Assembly (NCBI GenBank): GCA_002482435.1
Contig: DLFZ01000247.1
Coordinates: forward strand, 1-5,125
Length of the DNA stretch: 5,125 nt
DNA from: Christensenella sp. UBA7707
Lineage (GTDB): Bacteria; Bacillota; Clostridia; Christensenellales; CAG-138
Reading direction: 5' to 3'
Shown here: one piece after another, positions 1 to 5,125 of the stretch
Layout of the letters: every line of letters starts with the position of its first letter
How positions within the stretch are numbered: the stretch's first letter is position 1
Notes under the pieces: generated by a model
The model's database searches: none
What the model saw: only the letters and a program-made list of their open reading frames with translations
What the model was told of the DNA's origin: nothing
Position numbers and translations under genes: made by a program

Positions 1-235
1 CATTTTGCGTGCCCTCGCCCGCCTGCGCAAGCGCCACATATTCTATGAGCGCCTCAATGGGAAGCCCCGCAGCGCGCAGGCACTTGATGAACTCAATCCA
101 GCGACAATCCGCCTCCGAATAATCGCGAATGCCGCTTTGACTACGGCGCACGTCGGGAATCAGTCCTACACGCTCATAGTAACGAAGTGTGTCCGCACTT
201 AATCCGTAAAGCTTGCTCACCTGCGCGATCGTCAT
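1..235 (-). CDS. MerR-family transcriptional regulator, AdhR/NmlR-like (3' end outside window)
   Basis: These are the first 78 codons of a MerR-family DNA-binding regulator; the coiled-coil dimerisation helix and C-terminus lie beyond the window edge. The winged helix-turn-helix is clear: MTIAQVSKLYGLSADTLRYY (residues 1-20), then ERVGLIP (21-27), a wing with GIRDYSEADC (35-44), and the second helix pair WIEFIKCLRAAGLPIEALIEY (46-66). The LRYYER and IRDYSEAD signatures are typical of the family. Cysteines lie at 44 and 52. In B. subtilis AdhR, as I recall, Cys52 is the conserved residue needed for the aldehyde response, so the match at exactly residue 52 is suggestive. The ATG at 235 is preceded by a GGGAGG ribosome site and only 32 bases separate it from the upstream gene, with no terminator between. 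Co-transcription with the reductase and autoregulation through the promoter at 1982-2012 are inferred. The family call is very sure; the AdhR-like subgroup and its effector are less so. Confidence 0.93.
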   Translation of the reverse strand, partial: MTIAQVSKLYGLSADTLRYYERVGLIPDVRRSQSGIRDYSEADCRWIEFIKCLRAAGLPIEALIEYVALAQAGEGTQN

Positions 236-244
236 ACAGGTATT

Positions 245-250
245 CCTCCC
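245..250 (-). promoter_or_regulatory. Ribosome binding site of the merR-type gene
   Basis: The minus strand reads GGGAGG about nine bases before the ATG at 235. It fixes the start of the regulator and shows it is translated independently of the upstream gene, whose stop codon (268-270) lies just ahead. Confidence 0.75.
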
Positions 251-267
251 GTTTTTCGTTTAAGTTT

Positions 268-828
268 TTAGCTCCCAAACACCGCGGGGTCAACGGCGCC
301 TTTTACGTAGGCGACCACGGGGATATCCGTGCGCTGTTGTTTGAGGAGGGCATACACCGCGGCGGCATCCGAAGCGTCGCTCGCGTAAACAAGCACTGGA
401 AAGCCCTCGGGCAGCGCCGATAGAAGCTGTATGGTGCCGCTTTGCGTCAAAAGCGAAACCGGCACAGTCACAGCGTCTTTTAAATGCCCTTTCACATACG
501 CCTGCGGGGCGGAAACATCCACCTTCACGACCGTATCGACGGACAGGAGGAACTGTGCGGCCTCCAATGTATTGAGCGCACCGAGGCCGCTTTGCAAAGA
601 GGGTTGCTCCGCGACGGTGGGCGCATTGGCAACCACGGCTTGCGCCGCGTTTGCCGCCGTGACCGGCACCTTGACTAGGAGCGCCGCGCTCGCAGCGACC
701 GTTGCTACAAGCGCGATGGCCAAAATAACGGAGGTTTTTGTTCGCCGCGCTTTGGGCTTTTCGCACCGCAGCGGCTCGCAGTTTGCCGCTGTACAGCAGC
801 AGGGTTCATAATTTCTTACAGCTTCCAT
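268..828 (-). CDS. Membrane-anchored rhodanese-like protein lacking the catalytic cysteine, with N-terminal Cys cluster
   Basis: A 186-residue protein in three parts. Residues 1-32 are a short basic segment with five cysteines (C10, C11, C12, C17, C22) ending in KPKARRTK. Residues 33-54 are a hydrophobic helix (SVILAIALVATVAASAALLV), and an Ala/Val-rich linker runs to about 85. Residues 86-186 resemble a rhodanese fold: KVDVSAPQAYVKGHLKDAV (102-120) matches the usual VDVRxxxEYxxGHIxGA strand-helix, PVLVYAS (144-150) matches the strand before the active-site loop, and YVKGAVDP (174-181) matches the terminal KGG.xxW region. The loop that normally carries the nucleophilic Cys reads YASDASDAA, with no cysteine anywhere in the domain, so sulfurtransferase activity is unlikely. 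Basic residues before the helix suggest a cytoplasmic N-terminus and an exported domain. An Ala-x-Ala at 59-61 could allow signal peptidase cleavage instead. The ATG at 828 has GGGGAGAA upstream (838-845). It sits 82 bases after the reductase and 32 before the regulator, implying operon membership. The role is unknown: a binding or sensing domain is possible. Confidence 0.8.
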   Translation of the reverse strand: MEAVRNYEPCCCTAANCEPLRCEKPKARRTKTSVILAIALVATVAASAALLVKVPVTAANAAQAVVANAPTVAEQPSLQSGLGALNTLEAAQFLLSVDTVVKVDVSAPQAYVKGHLKDAVTVPVSLLTQSGTIQLLSALPEGFPVLVYASDASDAAAVYALLKQQRTDIPVVAYVKGAVDPAVFGS

Positions 829-875
829 GGTTTTTGGTTCTCCCCGAATTTAAAATTTACCGTCTCCCTTCGCCG

Positions 876-895
876 TTTGTCCGTTGCCGGGCAAA
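876..895 (-). other. Small intergenic hairpin between reductase and rhodanese-like genes
   Basis: TTTGTCC (876-882) and GGGCAAA (889-895) pair over seven positions, one of them a G-U pair, around a six-base loop. On the transcribed strand it lies about 15 bases after the reductase stop. No U-run follows on that strand, so it does not look like a terminator. It could be a processing or mRNA-stability element that sets relative expression of the two genes, or chance. Confidence 0.3.
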
Positions 896-910
896 GAAAA
901 GACGACGATA

Positions 911-1918
911 TCAAAGGAAAGTTTTGTAATCCGCATAGTTCGCCTGAAGCAATGCGGGGGTGTCGAGCCCGTAGGGGCACTTTTTCAAACACTGCCCGCA
1001 GTTGAGGCAGCTTTCAATTTGGCGCATGTTCGCCTGCCACTCGTCCGTGAGCCATTGCGCCTGCGGCGAGCGCCGCAAAAGAAGGCTCATGCGCGCGCAG
1101 TTGTTGATTTTGATGCCTACGGGGCAAGGCATACAATAGCCGCAGCCCCGGCAGAACGAGCCGGAAAGCTGTTTGCGATCCGCCTCGATTTGATGGAGCG
1201 CTTGCGCATCAAGCACGGGAGGGTTTTCATTGAAGGACAAAAACTCATCGAGCTCGCTTTCCTTCTGAACGCCCCAAATGGGCACCACATGCGGGAATTG
1301 CGCAAGATAAGCATATGCGAGCGCTGCATTTGTAATGAGCCCGCCCGATAGCGCCTTCATGGCGATGAATCCCACGTCCGCACGGCGGCATTGCTCCGCA
1401 AGAGCAACGTCATCCTCAGAGGAAAGATAGCTCAAAGGAAATTGAAGCGTATCGTAAAGGCCGCTTTGCACGGCTTCATCCGCAAGGGAAAGGCTGTGGT
1501 TCGTAATGCCGATGAAGCGGATTTTCCCCTGCGCTCTCGCCTCAAGCATCGCTTCGTAAAGCCCGCTTCCGTCGCCGGGCTTCGGGCAAAACGAGGGGTT
1601 ATGGAACTGGTAAATATCGATGTAATCCGTGCGAAGGTTTTTAAGGCTTACGGAAAGGTCCTGCCAAAACTCTTCGCTCGTACGGGCACCCGTTTTGGTG
1701 CTGATCACAATTTTTTCGCGCATGCCCGCAAACGCAGCGCCAAGCTTTTCCTCACTGTCGCTGTACCAGCGTGCAGTATCAAAGTAGTTCATGCCGCCGC
1801 AATATGCCTTTTGCAAAAGGCGCACCGCCTCTGTTTGCGAAACGCGCTGCACGGGGAGCGCACCAAAGCTGTTTTTACCCACCGTAAGCCCTGTTCTACC
1901 AAGAACGACCTTTTGCAT
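911..1918 (-). CDS. Aldo/keto reductase with C-terminal [4Fe-4S] ferredoxin-like domain
   Basis: A cytoplasmic oxidoreductase of the aldo/keto reductase superfamily, in the group with a ferredoxin-like tail (COG1453 type). Numbered from the ATG at 1918 (335 residues), the TIM-barrel part spans about 1-235 and holds the full catalytic tetrad: Asp47 and Tyr52 in NYFDTARWY, Lys75 in ISTKTG and His106 in YQFHNPS. GKIRFIGITNHS (131-142) is a further family signature. The tail carries two cysteine sets, C256-x2-C259-x2-C262-x2-C265-Pro and C304-x2-C307-x2-C310-x3-C314-Pro, enough for two [4Fe-4S] clusters; the exact ligation is inferred. It probably reduces aldehydes or ketones; the substrate and electron donor (NAD(P)H, ferredoxin or both) are unknown. 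A GTG at 1921 is an in-frame alternative, but AAGGAGG (1926-1932) is seven bases from the ATG and only four from the GTG, so ATG is preferred. It is the first gene after the MerR-type promoter, consistent with induction by a reactive carbonyl or other electrophile. Confidence 0.93.
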   Translation of the reverse strand: MQKVVLGRTGLTVGKNSFGALPVQRVSQTEAVRLLQKAYCGGMNYFDTARWYSDSEEKLGAAFAGMREKIVISTKTGARTSEEFWQDLSVSLKNLRTDYIDIYQFHNPSFCPKPGDGSGLYEAMLEARAQGKIRFIGITNHSLSLADEAVQSGLYDTLQFPLSYLSSEDDVALAEQCRRADVGFIAMKALSGGLITNAALAYAYLAQFPHVVPIWGVQKESELDEFLSFNENPPVLDAQALHQIEADRKQLSGSFCRGCGYCMPCPVGIKINNCARMSLLLRRSPQAQWLTDEWQANMRQIESCLNCGQCLKKCPYGLDTPALLQANYADYKTFL

Positions 1919-1925
1919 CACATTT

Positions 1926-1932
1926 CCTCCTT
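1926..1932 (-). promoter_or_regulatory. Strong ribosome binding site of the aldo/keto reductase
   Basis: The minus strand reads AAGGAGG, a perfect anti-16S match, seven bases before the ATG at 1918. The spacing decides between that ATG and the GTG at 1921. An out-of-frame ATG at 1923, immediately followed by TGA, overlaps the start region. Confidence 0.85.
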
Positions 1933-1981
1933 CGGCGTTTGCGTGCTTTCTTAAAAAGCCGCCGCGTTTTCTTTCATGACG

Positions 1982-2012
1982 AATGTAACACCTGGAGTGA
2001 ACTCTAAGTCAA
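1982..2012 (-). promoter_or_regulatory. MerR-type promoter (19-bp spacer) of the reductase operon
   Basis: On the minus strand a -35 box TTGACT (2007-2012, five of six consensus bases) and a -10 box TACATT (1982-1987, four of six) are separated by 19 bases (1988-2006). An overlong 19-20-bp spacer is the hallmark of promoters that MerR-family activators bind and untwist. An A/T-rich stretch (about 2014-2032) directly upstream of the -35 resembles an UP element. Transcription would begin near 1975, giving a leader of about 57 bases before the reductase ATG. The encoded MerR protein, two genes downstream, is the obvious candidate activator; that link is inferred. Confidence 0.82.
1990..2009 (-). 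promoter_or_regulatory. Probable MerR-family operator (imperfect inverted repeat)
   Basis: Half-sites ACTTAGAGT and ACTCCAGGT on the minus strand (2001-2009 and 1990-1998) are separated by two bases; seven of nine positions are symmetric. The dyad lies in the promoter spacer and overlaps the -35 edge. Its core, CTTAGAG-N4-CTCCAGG, has the same 7-4-7 layout that I recall for the AdhR operator of B. subtilis (CTTAAAG-N4-CTTTAAG). Confidence 0.75.
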
Positions 2013-2056
2013 TACCTTTTTTAAAAATTTCTCATTTTCTTTGCGTTCCATAGGAA

Positions 2057-2085
2057 ATCCCGCGGAGGAGCTTCCTCCGCGGGAT
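2057..2085 (-). terminator. Intrinsic terminator-like hairpin after asnB
   Basis: A perfect 13-bp GC-rich stem (2057-2069 with 2073-2085) closes on a three-base loop, 27 bases beyond the asnB stop. On the minus strand the U-tail is short (ATTTCC), so efficiency is uncertain. It separates asnB from the reductase promoter about 45 bases further on. On the plus strand the run TTTTTTT comes about 12 bases after the stem, and no plus-strand gene needs it. Confidence 0.65.
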
Positions 2086-2094
2086 ATCTTTGTG

Positions 2095-2110
2095 GCCTTT
2101 TTTTAAAGGC
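2095..2110 (-). other. Short A/T-rich hairpin just after asnB stop
   Basis: GCCTTT (2095-2100) and AAAGGC (2105-2110) form a six-base stem with a four-base loop, beginning two bases after the asnB stop codon. It is weak. It may stabilise the 3' end or be incidental to the stronger hairpin at 2057-2085. Confidence 0.3.
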
Positions 2111-2112
2111 GG

Positions 2113-3954
2113 TTAAAAAAATACATTCACGTCATATTCCCTGAGCCAGTATTCAAGCTGTACAAGGTATGCGATCAGCTGCGGGCCTGTCATAAGCTGC
2201 CCGTACCAAGGACGCTGGAAGGAGCGGCCTTCCGTTTCTACAAGCTCCCTGACGGCACCTTCCTCTAAAAATTGTGAAAGCCGCAAGTCGCCGTCGTCAA
2301 GGTAGGTTTGCAGCGCTCTTGTAACGCGCGCCGTATATACGGGGTTAAAGGTTTTCGGATACGGACTTTTTTTCCGCCAGAGCACACTGTCGGGCAAAAT
2401 GCCCTGCATGGCCGTGCGCAAAAGCCCCTTTTCGCGCCCGCCGTAAAACAGCATCTCCTTTGGGATGTTGTAGGCGTATTCAACGATGCGGTGATCCGCA
2501 AACGGCACACGCACCTCAAGGCTGTTGAACATGCTCATGCGGTCCTTGCGCGTCAAAAGCGTATTCATAAACCACTTGATGTTGAGGTAAAACATGCGCT
2601 TGTGCTCCGCCTCCTCCGCGTTTTCCGCGCCCGAAAGCGGCGTTGCGTTTACGGTTTCAAGGTGGCGCATTTGCACATAGCCGGGCAAGTCGAGCTTTTT
2701 TGCACCCGCGGTAAGAAGCGCCTCGCGCTCCTTCACAGCGCCCGACCATGGGAACGTGCCCGCATAGGCGAGGTCCTTTCGTACATACCACGGATAGCCG
2801 CCGAAGATCTCATCCGCGCACTCACCGGAAAGCGCTACGGTTGCCTTCTTTTTGACCTCCGCGCAAAATAGCAGAAGCGACGAGTCGATGTCTGCCATGC
2901 CGGGCATATCGTTGGCGCGCACGGCATCCAAGAGCGCGTCCGCAAGCATACTGTTGTCGAGCACCACCCGCGTATGGCGGCTTTTGATGTGCTCCTCCAT
3001 CACGCCCACCCACAGATCGTCCGCGTCGGGCTGGAAGTCGCTCTTCTTATAAAAATCGGCGTTGTTTTCGTATTCAATGGAGAAGGTGTTGAGCCTTTGC
3101 CCGCGCTTTTCAAATTCGTCCGCCGCAATGGCGGAAATGGCGCTTGAATCAAGCCCGCCCGAAAGGAAGGTACAAACCGGCACATCCGCTACAAGCTGGC
3201 GCTTCACAGCGTCAACAAGGAGCGTCCGCACCTCCTGCGCGGTTTCCTGGGGGTCTTTTTGGTGTGTGCGGCTAAAAAGCCGCCAGTATTCCTCGATGTG
3301 AAACCCTTCTCTCCCGTAGAGCAAAAAGTGCGCCGCCGGAAGCTGTGAAATACCTTTAAGCACACCACTTGATTGCGTGTGCGCTGGGCCAAGCCCAATA
3401 AGCTCCAGCACGCCCTCCCCGTCGAGCTCTGCATGCATGCCCGGGTATGCCAAAATCGCTTTGATTTCCGAGCCGAACAAAAACGCGCCGTCCTGTTGCG
3501 CGTAATAAAGCGGCTTTACGCCAAGCGGGTCGCGGCACAAAAAAAGCGTTTCGTCGCGCTCGTTCCACACCCCGAAGCTGAAAATACCGTTGAGCTTTTT
3601 CACGCAGCCCGTCCCCCAAGCGATGTACGCGCACAAAAGCACCTCCGTATCCGAATAGGAACGGAACGAGAAGTCAAGCGCGACAAGCTCCCTCCTGAGC
3701 TCCTCCGTGTTGTAAAGCTCGCCATTATAAACGATGGTATAGTTTGTTCCTCCCGCAGTTTTCTGCATGGGCTGCGCGCCGCCCTCCGGATCCACAACCA
3801 CCAGCCGCCTATGCCCCAAGAGCGCATGGGGCGACGCGTAAAACGCCGCGTCATCCGGCCCGCGCCGCTTTAACGTATCCATCATGCGTACGATGGTTTC
3901 GCGGCGGTCGGACAGGTTTTGTTCATAATGGATCACCCCTGTGATTCCGCACAT
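2113..3954 (-). CDS. asnB: Asparagine synthetase (glutamine-hydrolysing)
   Basis: Cytoplasmic enzyme (EC 6.3.5.4) that makes asparagine from aspartate, ATP and glutamine. The 613 residues cover both domains and fit the usual 600-640 range. The N-terminal glutaminase domain (1 to about 210) has the nucleophile Cys2 in MCGITGV, GHRRLVVVD (47-55), YNGELYN (76-82), SDTEVLL (101-107) and RDPLGVKPLYY (141-151). The synthetase domain (about 230-600) has the pyrophosphate loop SGGLDSS (265-271), SGECADEIFGGYPWY (376-390) and RKDRMSMFNSLEVRVPF (469-485). All expected catalytic features are present. Cys379 stands where many homologues have Gly (SGEGxDE), which I believe is common in the Firmicute AsnO-like subgroup. 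The ATG is fixed because Cys2 must be exposed after Met removal; AAGGTG (3963-3968) precedes it by eight bases. Hairpins on both sides suggest a single-gene transcript. The 122-base upstream gap shows no T-box motif and no convincing promoter. Confidence 0.97.
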   Translation of the reverse strand: MCGITGVIHYEQNLSDRRETIVRMMDTLKRRGPDDAAFYASPHALLGHRRLVVVDPEGGAQPMQKTAGGTNYTIVYNGELYNTEELRRELVALDFSFRSYSDTEVLLCAYIAWGTGCVKKLNGIFSFGVWNERDETLFLCRDPLGVKPLYYAQQDGAFLFGSEIKAILAYPGMHAELDGEGVLELIGLGPAHTQSSGVLKGISQLPAAHFLLYGREGFHIEEYWRLFSRTHQKDPQETAQEVRTLLVDAVKRQLVADVPVCTFLSGGLDSSAISAIAADEFEKRGQRLNTFSIEYENNADFYKKSDFQPDADDLWVGVMEEHIKSRHTRVVLDNSMLADALLDAVRANDMPGMADIDSSLLLFCAEVKKKATVALSGECADEIFGGYPWYVRKDLAYAGTFPWSGAVKEREALLTAGAKKLDLPGYVQMRHLETVNATPLSGAENAEEAEHKRMFYLNIKWFMNTLLTRKDRMSMFNSLEVRVPFADHRIVEYAYNIPKEMLFYGGREKGLLRTAMQGILPDSVLWRKKSPYPKTFNPVYTARVTRALQTYLDDGDLRLSQFLEEGAVRELVETEGRSFQRPWYGQLMTGPQLIAYLVQLEYWLREYDVNVFF

Positions 3955-3962
3955 ATCAATAT

Positions 3963-3968
3963 CACCTT
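3963..3968 (-). promoter_or_regulatory. Ribosome binding site of asnB
   Basis: The minus strand reads AAGGTG eight bases before the ATG at 3954. It supports the start that leaves the catalytic cysteine at position 2. Confidence 0.7.
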
Positions 3969-4014
3969 TTCTTCCCTCTCAATAATTGCAATACACGCTG
4001 CATGCACCATACTA

Positions 4015-4029
4015 TGCGCTTTTTGCGCA
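4015..4029. repeat. Short inverted repeat in the asnB upstream region
   Basis: TGCGC and GCGCA flank a five-base T-run (plus strand), about 60 bases ahead of the asnB start. It could be a small operator or a leader hairpin, but a five-base arm is easily chance. No clear -35/-10 pair was found around it. Confidence 0.2.
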
Positions 4030-4076
4030 GTTGGGGAATGCGCCTCAGGTTAACAGCGCTTTTATGAAAGTGTAGG

Positions 4077-4121
4077 CAAAATACGAGGGCCGCATACGAT
4101 GTATGCGGCCCTCGTATTTTG
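4077..4121 (-). terminator. Perfect 21-bp hairpin terminator after the partial gene
   Basis: The arms 4077-4097 and 4101-4121 are exact reverse complements around a three-base loop. The core is GC-rich (GAGGGCCGC) and the outer arm is CAAAATAC / GTATTTTG, so each strand carries a T-rich 3' arm as in bidirectional terminators. It begins 38 bases after the stop codon at 4160, and the only gene it can serve here is that minus-strand gene. It also insulates asnB from read-through. Confidence 0.85.
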
Positions 4122-4159
4122 AGAAATCGGCTTGCGCCACTTTATCGATAAATTTGCGG

Positions 4160-5125
4160 TTAAAACGCAGCTTGGTATACGACCTCAAATGCCTCGCCGT
4201 TCCACCAAAGATACGTTTGCGCGGTGGTACCGTTGCCTTCTGCGGTGATGCGCAAAACCTTTAGGCCGGAAGTGGAAATGCAGGTAGCACGGGTGTATAC
4301 GTTGTTCAACCCGGAAACCGCAACGCCGTCTTTGTGCACATAATCGTTGGCAATAAGGAAATAGGAGCCTTCATACTGCGCCTGCTTTTGCTCCGGGTTG
4401 CCGTCGCACACGGTCAAAATCTCTTTGAGCATACCGTCGCGCTCGGAAAACACATGAAGCTCACCGCCCGTTGTACCGCCCTGCGGCATTACGCTCAGGA
4501 TGATCTCCTCTTTTCCGTCCTCGGTCAAATCAACGCACAAAAGTCCCGTTTCATACAACGCCGCACCCGCAGCGCCAGCGCTGAACCCGCCTTCAAGCGT
4601 TTGCTGAGAAAGTGCCAGAGAAAGTTCCCACGTGGAAATGCCGTCCTCGTAAAGATACTTGACGGTAAAAACACCCGCTTCGCCCTGCGCCTCATAAAGG
4701 CCGTTTACCATGTAGGTACCGCGGCTGCCACTCCCGTTATATGGGGTCAAAAGCGTGCTTGGATGTTCGAACGATTCCGCCAGCAAATTAATGCCCTTTT
4801 TTACGTTTTCGCGCATGGCATATACCGCGCAATAATGCTCGTAGCCTTTTTTCGCCTCGGCCCAAGCTTCGGGCGTTACGCCTTGCGCCTCAAAACGCCA
4901 ATCCTTTAAGTGGATGATATAACATTCACTTTGGCTTTGATCATACTCCGTATTGGGAACATAGAAACGAAACGCATAGTCGAGCGAGCCTTCTCCATCC
5001 ACATCGAACAAAAAGCTCTCCGTGCTTTTGGGCGACTGCGGCGTAAGCACCGCGCGCGCAATGTAACGTGGGAAATCATCCCCCGCCAAATAATCGCTTT
5101 CAAGCTCGATTACAGAGGCGATCAC
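4160..5125 (-). CDS. Protein of unknown function with VCBS/FG-GAP-like Asp loops (5' end outside window)
   Basis: An open frame of about 321 codons from the window edge to TAA at 4160-4162. The first codon in view is GTG, but there is no room to see a ribosome site and the sequence starts mid-domain (IASVIELESDYL), so I treat it as the C-terminal part of a longer protein. Two acidic loops resemble the calcium loops of VCBS/FG-GAP repeats: FLFDVDGEGSLDYAF (38-52) and CVDLTEDGKEEIILSV (197-212, with D199, T201, D203, K205, E207). The second is followed by GGELHVFSERDGMLKEI (220-236), a strand-turn-strand layout seen in Clostridia proteins with such repeats, which are often lipoproteins. The remainder is mostly predicted beta structure, rich in Gly, Thr and aromatic residues, with no hydrophobic helix. 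If the missing N-terminus has a signal or lipobox the protein is extracytoplasmic; that is inferred. No enzymatic motif was recognised. It ends before a strong terminator and is not linked to asnB. Confidence 0.75.
   Translation of the reverse strand: MIASVIELESDYLAGDDFPRYIARAVLTPQSPKSTESFLFDVDGEGSLDYAFRFYVPNTEYDQSQSECYIIHLKDWRFEAQGVTPEAWAEAKKGYEHYCAVYAMRENVKKGINLLAESFEHPSTLLTPYNGSGSRGTYMVNGLYEAQGEAGVFTVKYLYEDGISTWELSLALSQQTLEGGFSAGAAGAALYETGLLCVDLTEDGKEEIILSVMPQGGTTGGELHVFSERDGMLKEILTVCDGNPEQKQAQYEGSYFLIANDYVHKDGVAVSGLNNVYTRATCISTSGLKVLRITAEGNGTTAQTYLWWNGEAFEVVYQAAF

Noticed and set aside
290..766. Alternative minus-strand frame of 158 codons overlapping the rhodanese-like gene
   Set aside because: It is Arg/Gly/Ala/Cys-rich with no domain, whereas the 186-codon frame has a ribosome site, a membrane helix and a rhodanese-like pattern.
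1919..1921. GTG as start codon of the reductase
   Set aside because: It is only four bases from the AAGGAGG site; the adjacent in-frame ATG has seven-base spacing.
1391..1954. Plus-strand open frame of 187 codons opposite the reductase
   Set aside because: It lies antisense to a gene with full catalytic motifs, is Lys/Arg/Ala-rich with no recognisable domain, and reflects codon bias of the real gene.
1951..1977. Eight-codon minus-strand frame (MKENAAAF) at the predicted transcription start of the reductase operon
   Set aside because: Its ATG falls at or within a few bases of the predicted +1, leaving no ribosome site; there is no attenuator structure or codon enrichment, so a chance frame is more likely.
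2308..2871. Plus-strand open frame of 187 codons opposite asnB
   Set aside because: It is fully antisense to the conserved synthetase domain, has basic low-information composition and lacks a ribosome site.
3955..4076. T-box or other amino-acid-responsive riboswitch ahead of asnB
   Set aside because: The gap is only 122 bases and I see neither a T-box core motif nor a terminator/antiterminator pair; the 21-bp hairpin at its far end fits termination of the preceding gene.
4334..4909. Plus-strand open frame of 191 codons opposite the partial gene
   Set aside because: The minus-strand frame runs through the whole region, has Asp-loop motifs and ends at a terminator; the plus frame has no family signature.

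Overview
The window carries five protein-coding genes, all on the minus strand, so transcription runs from high to low coordinates. Base composition is moderately GC-rich. The strong Shine-Dalgarno sites (AAGGAGG, GGGAGG), the intrinsic terminators and the gene types (a clostridial-style ferredoxin-tailed aldo/keto reductase, an AdhR-like MerR regulator, a secreted-type Asp-loop protein) suggest a Firmicute, probably an anaerobic member of the Clostridia. That placement is an inference from gene types, not from a marker gene. There are no rRNA or tRNA genes, mobile elements, CRISPR arrays or IS ends that I can see.

Layout in transcription order. (1) Positions 5125-4160 hold the C-terminal part of a protein of unknown function with two Asp-rich, calcium-loop-like motifs. 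Its start lies outside the window, and a perfect 21-bp hairpin (4077-4121) follows it. (2) Positions 3954-2113 hold a complete glutamine-hydrolysing asparagine synthetase (asnB), apparently a single-gene unit, followed by a 13-bp GC-rich hairpin (2057-2085). (3) A MerR-type promoter (1982-2012) has a 19-bp spacer between -35 and -10 and an imperfect dyad inside the spacer. (4) Downstream lies a likely three-gene operon: a [4Fe-4S] aldo/keto reductase (1918-911), a membrane-anchored rhodanese-like protein that lacks the catalytic cysteine but has five cysteines at its N-terminus (828-268), and the N-terminal 78 codons of a MerR-family regulator (235-1, running off the window).

The most coherent reading of the left half is an autoregulated, electrophile- or aldehyde-responsive circuit. 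The MerR protein, encoded last, would act on the long-spacer promoter ahead of the reductase and so control the whole operon, itself included. The regulator has a cysteine at residue 52, the position known to matter in Bacillus subtilis AdhR. The odd member is the middle gene, whose role I cannot assign. The rest of the window looks ordinary, and I see no sign of a wholly new system.
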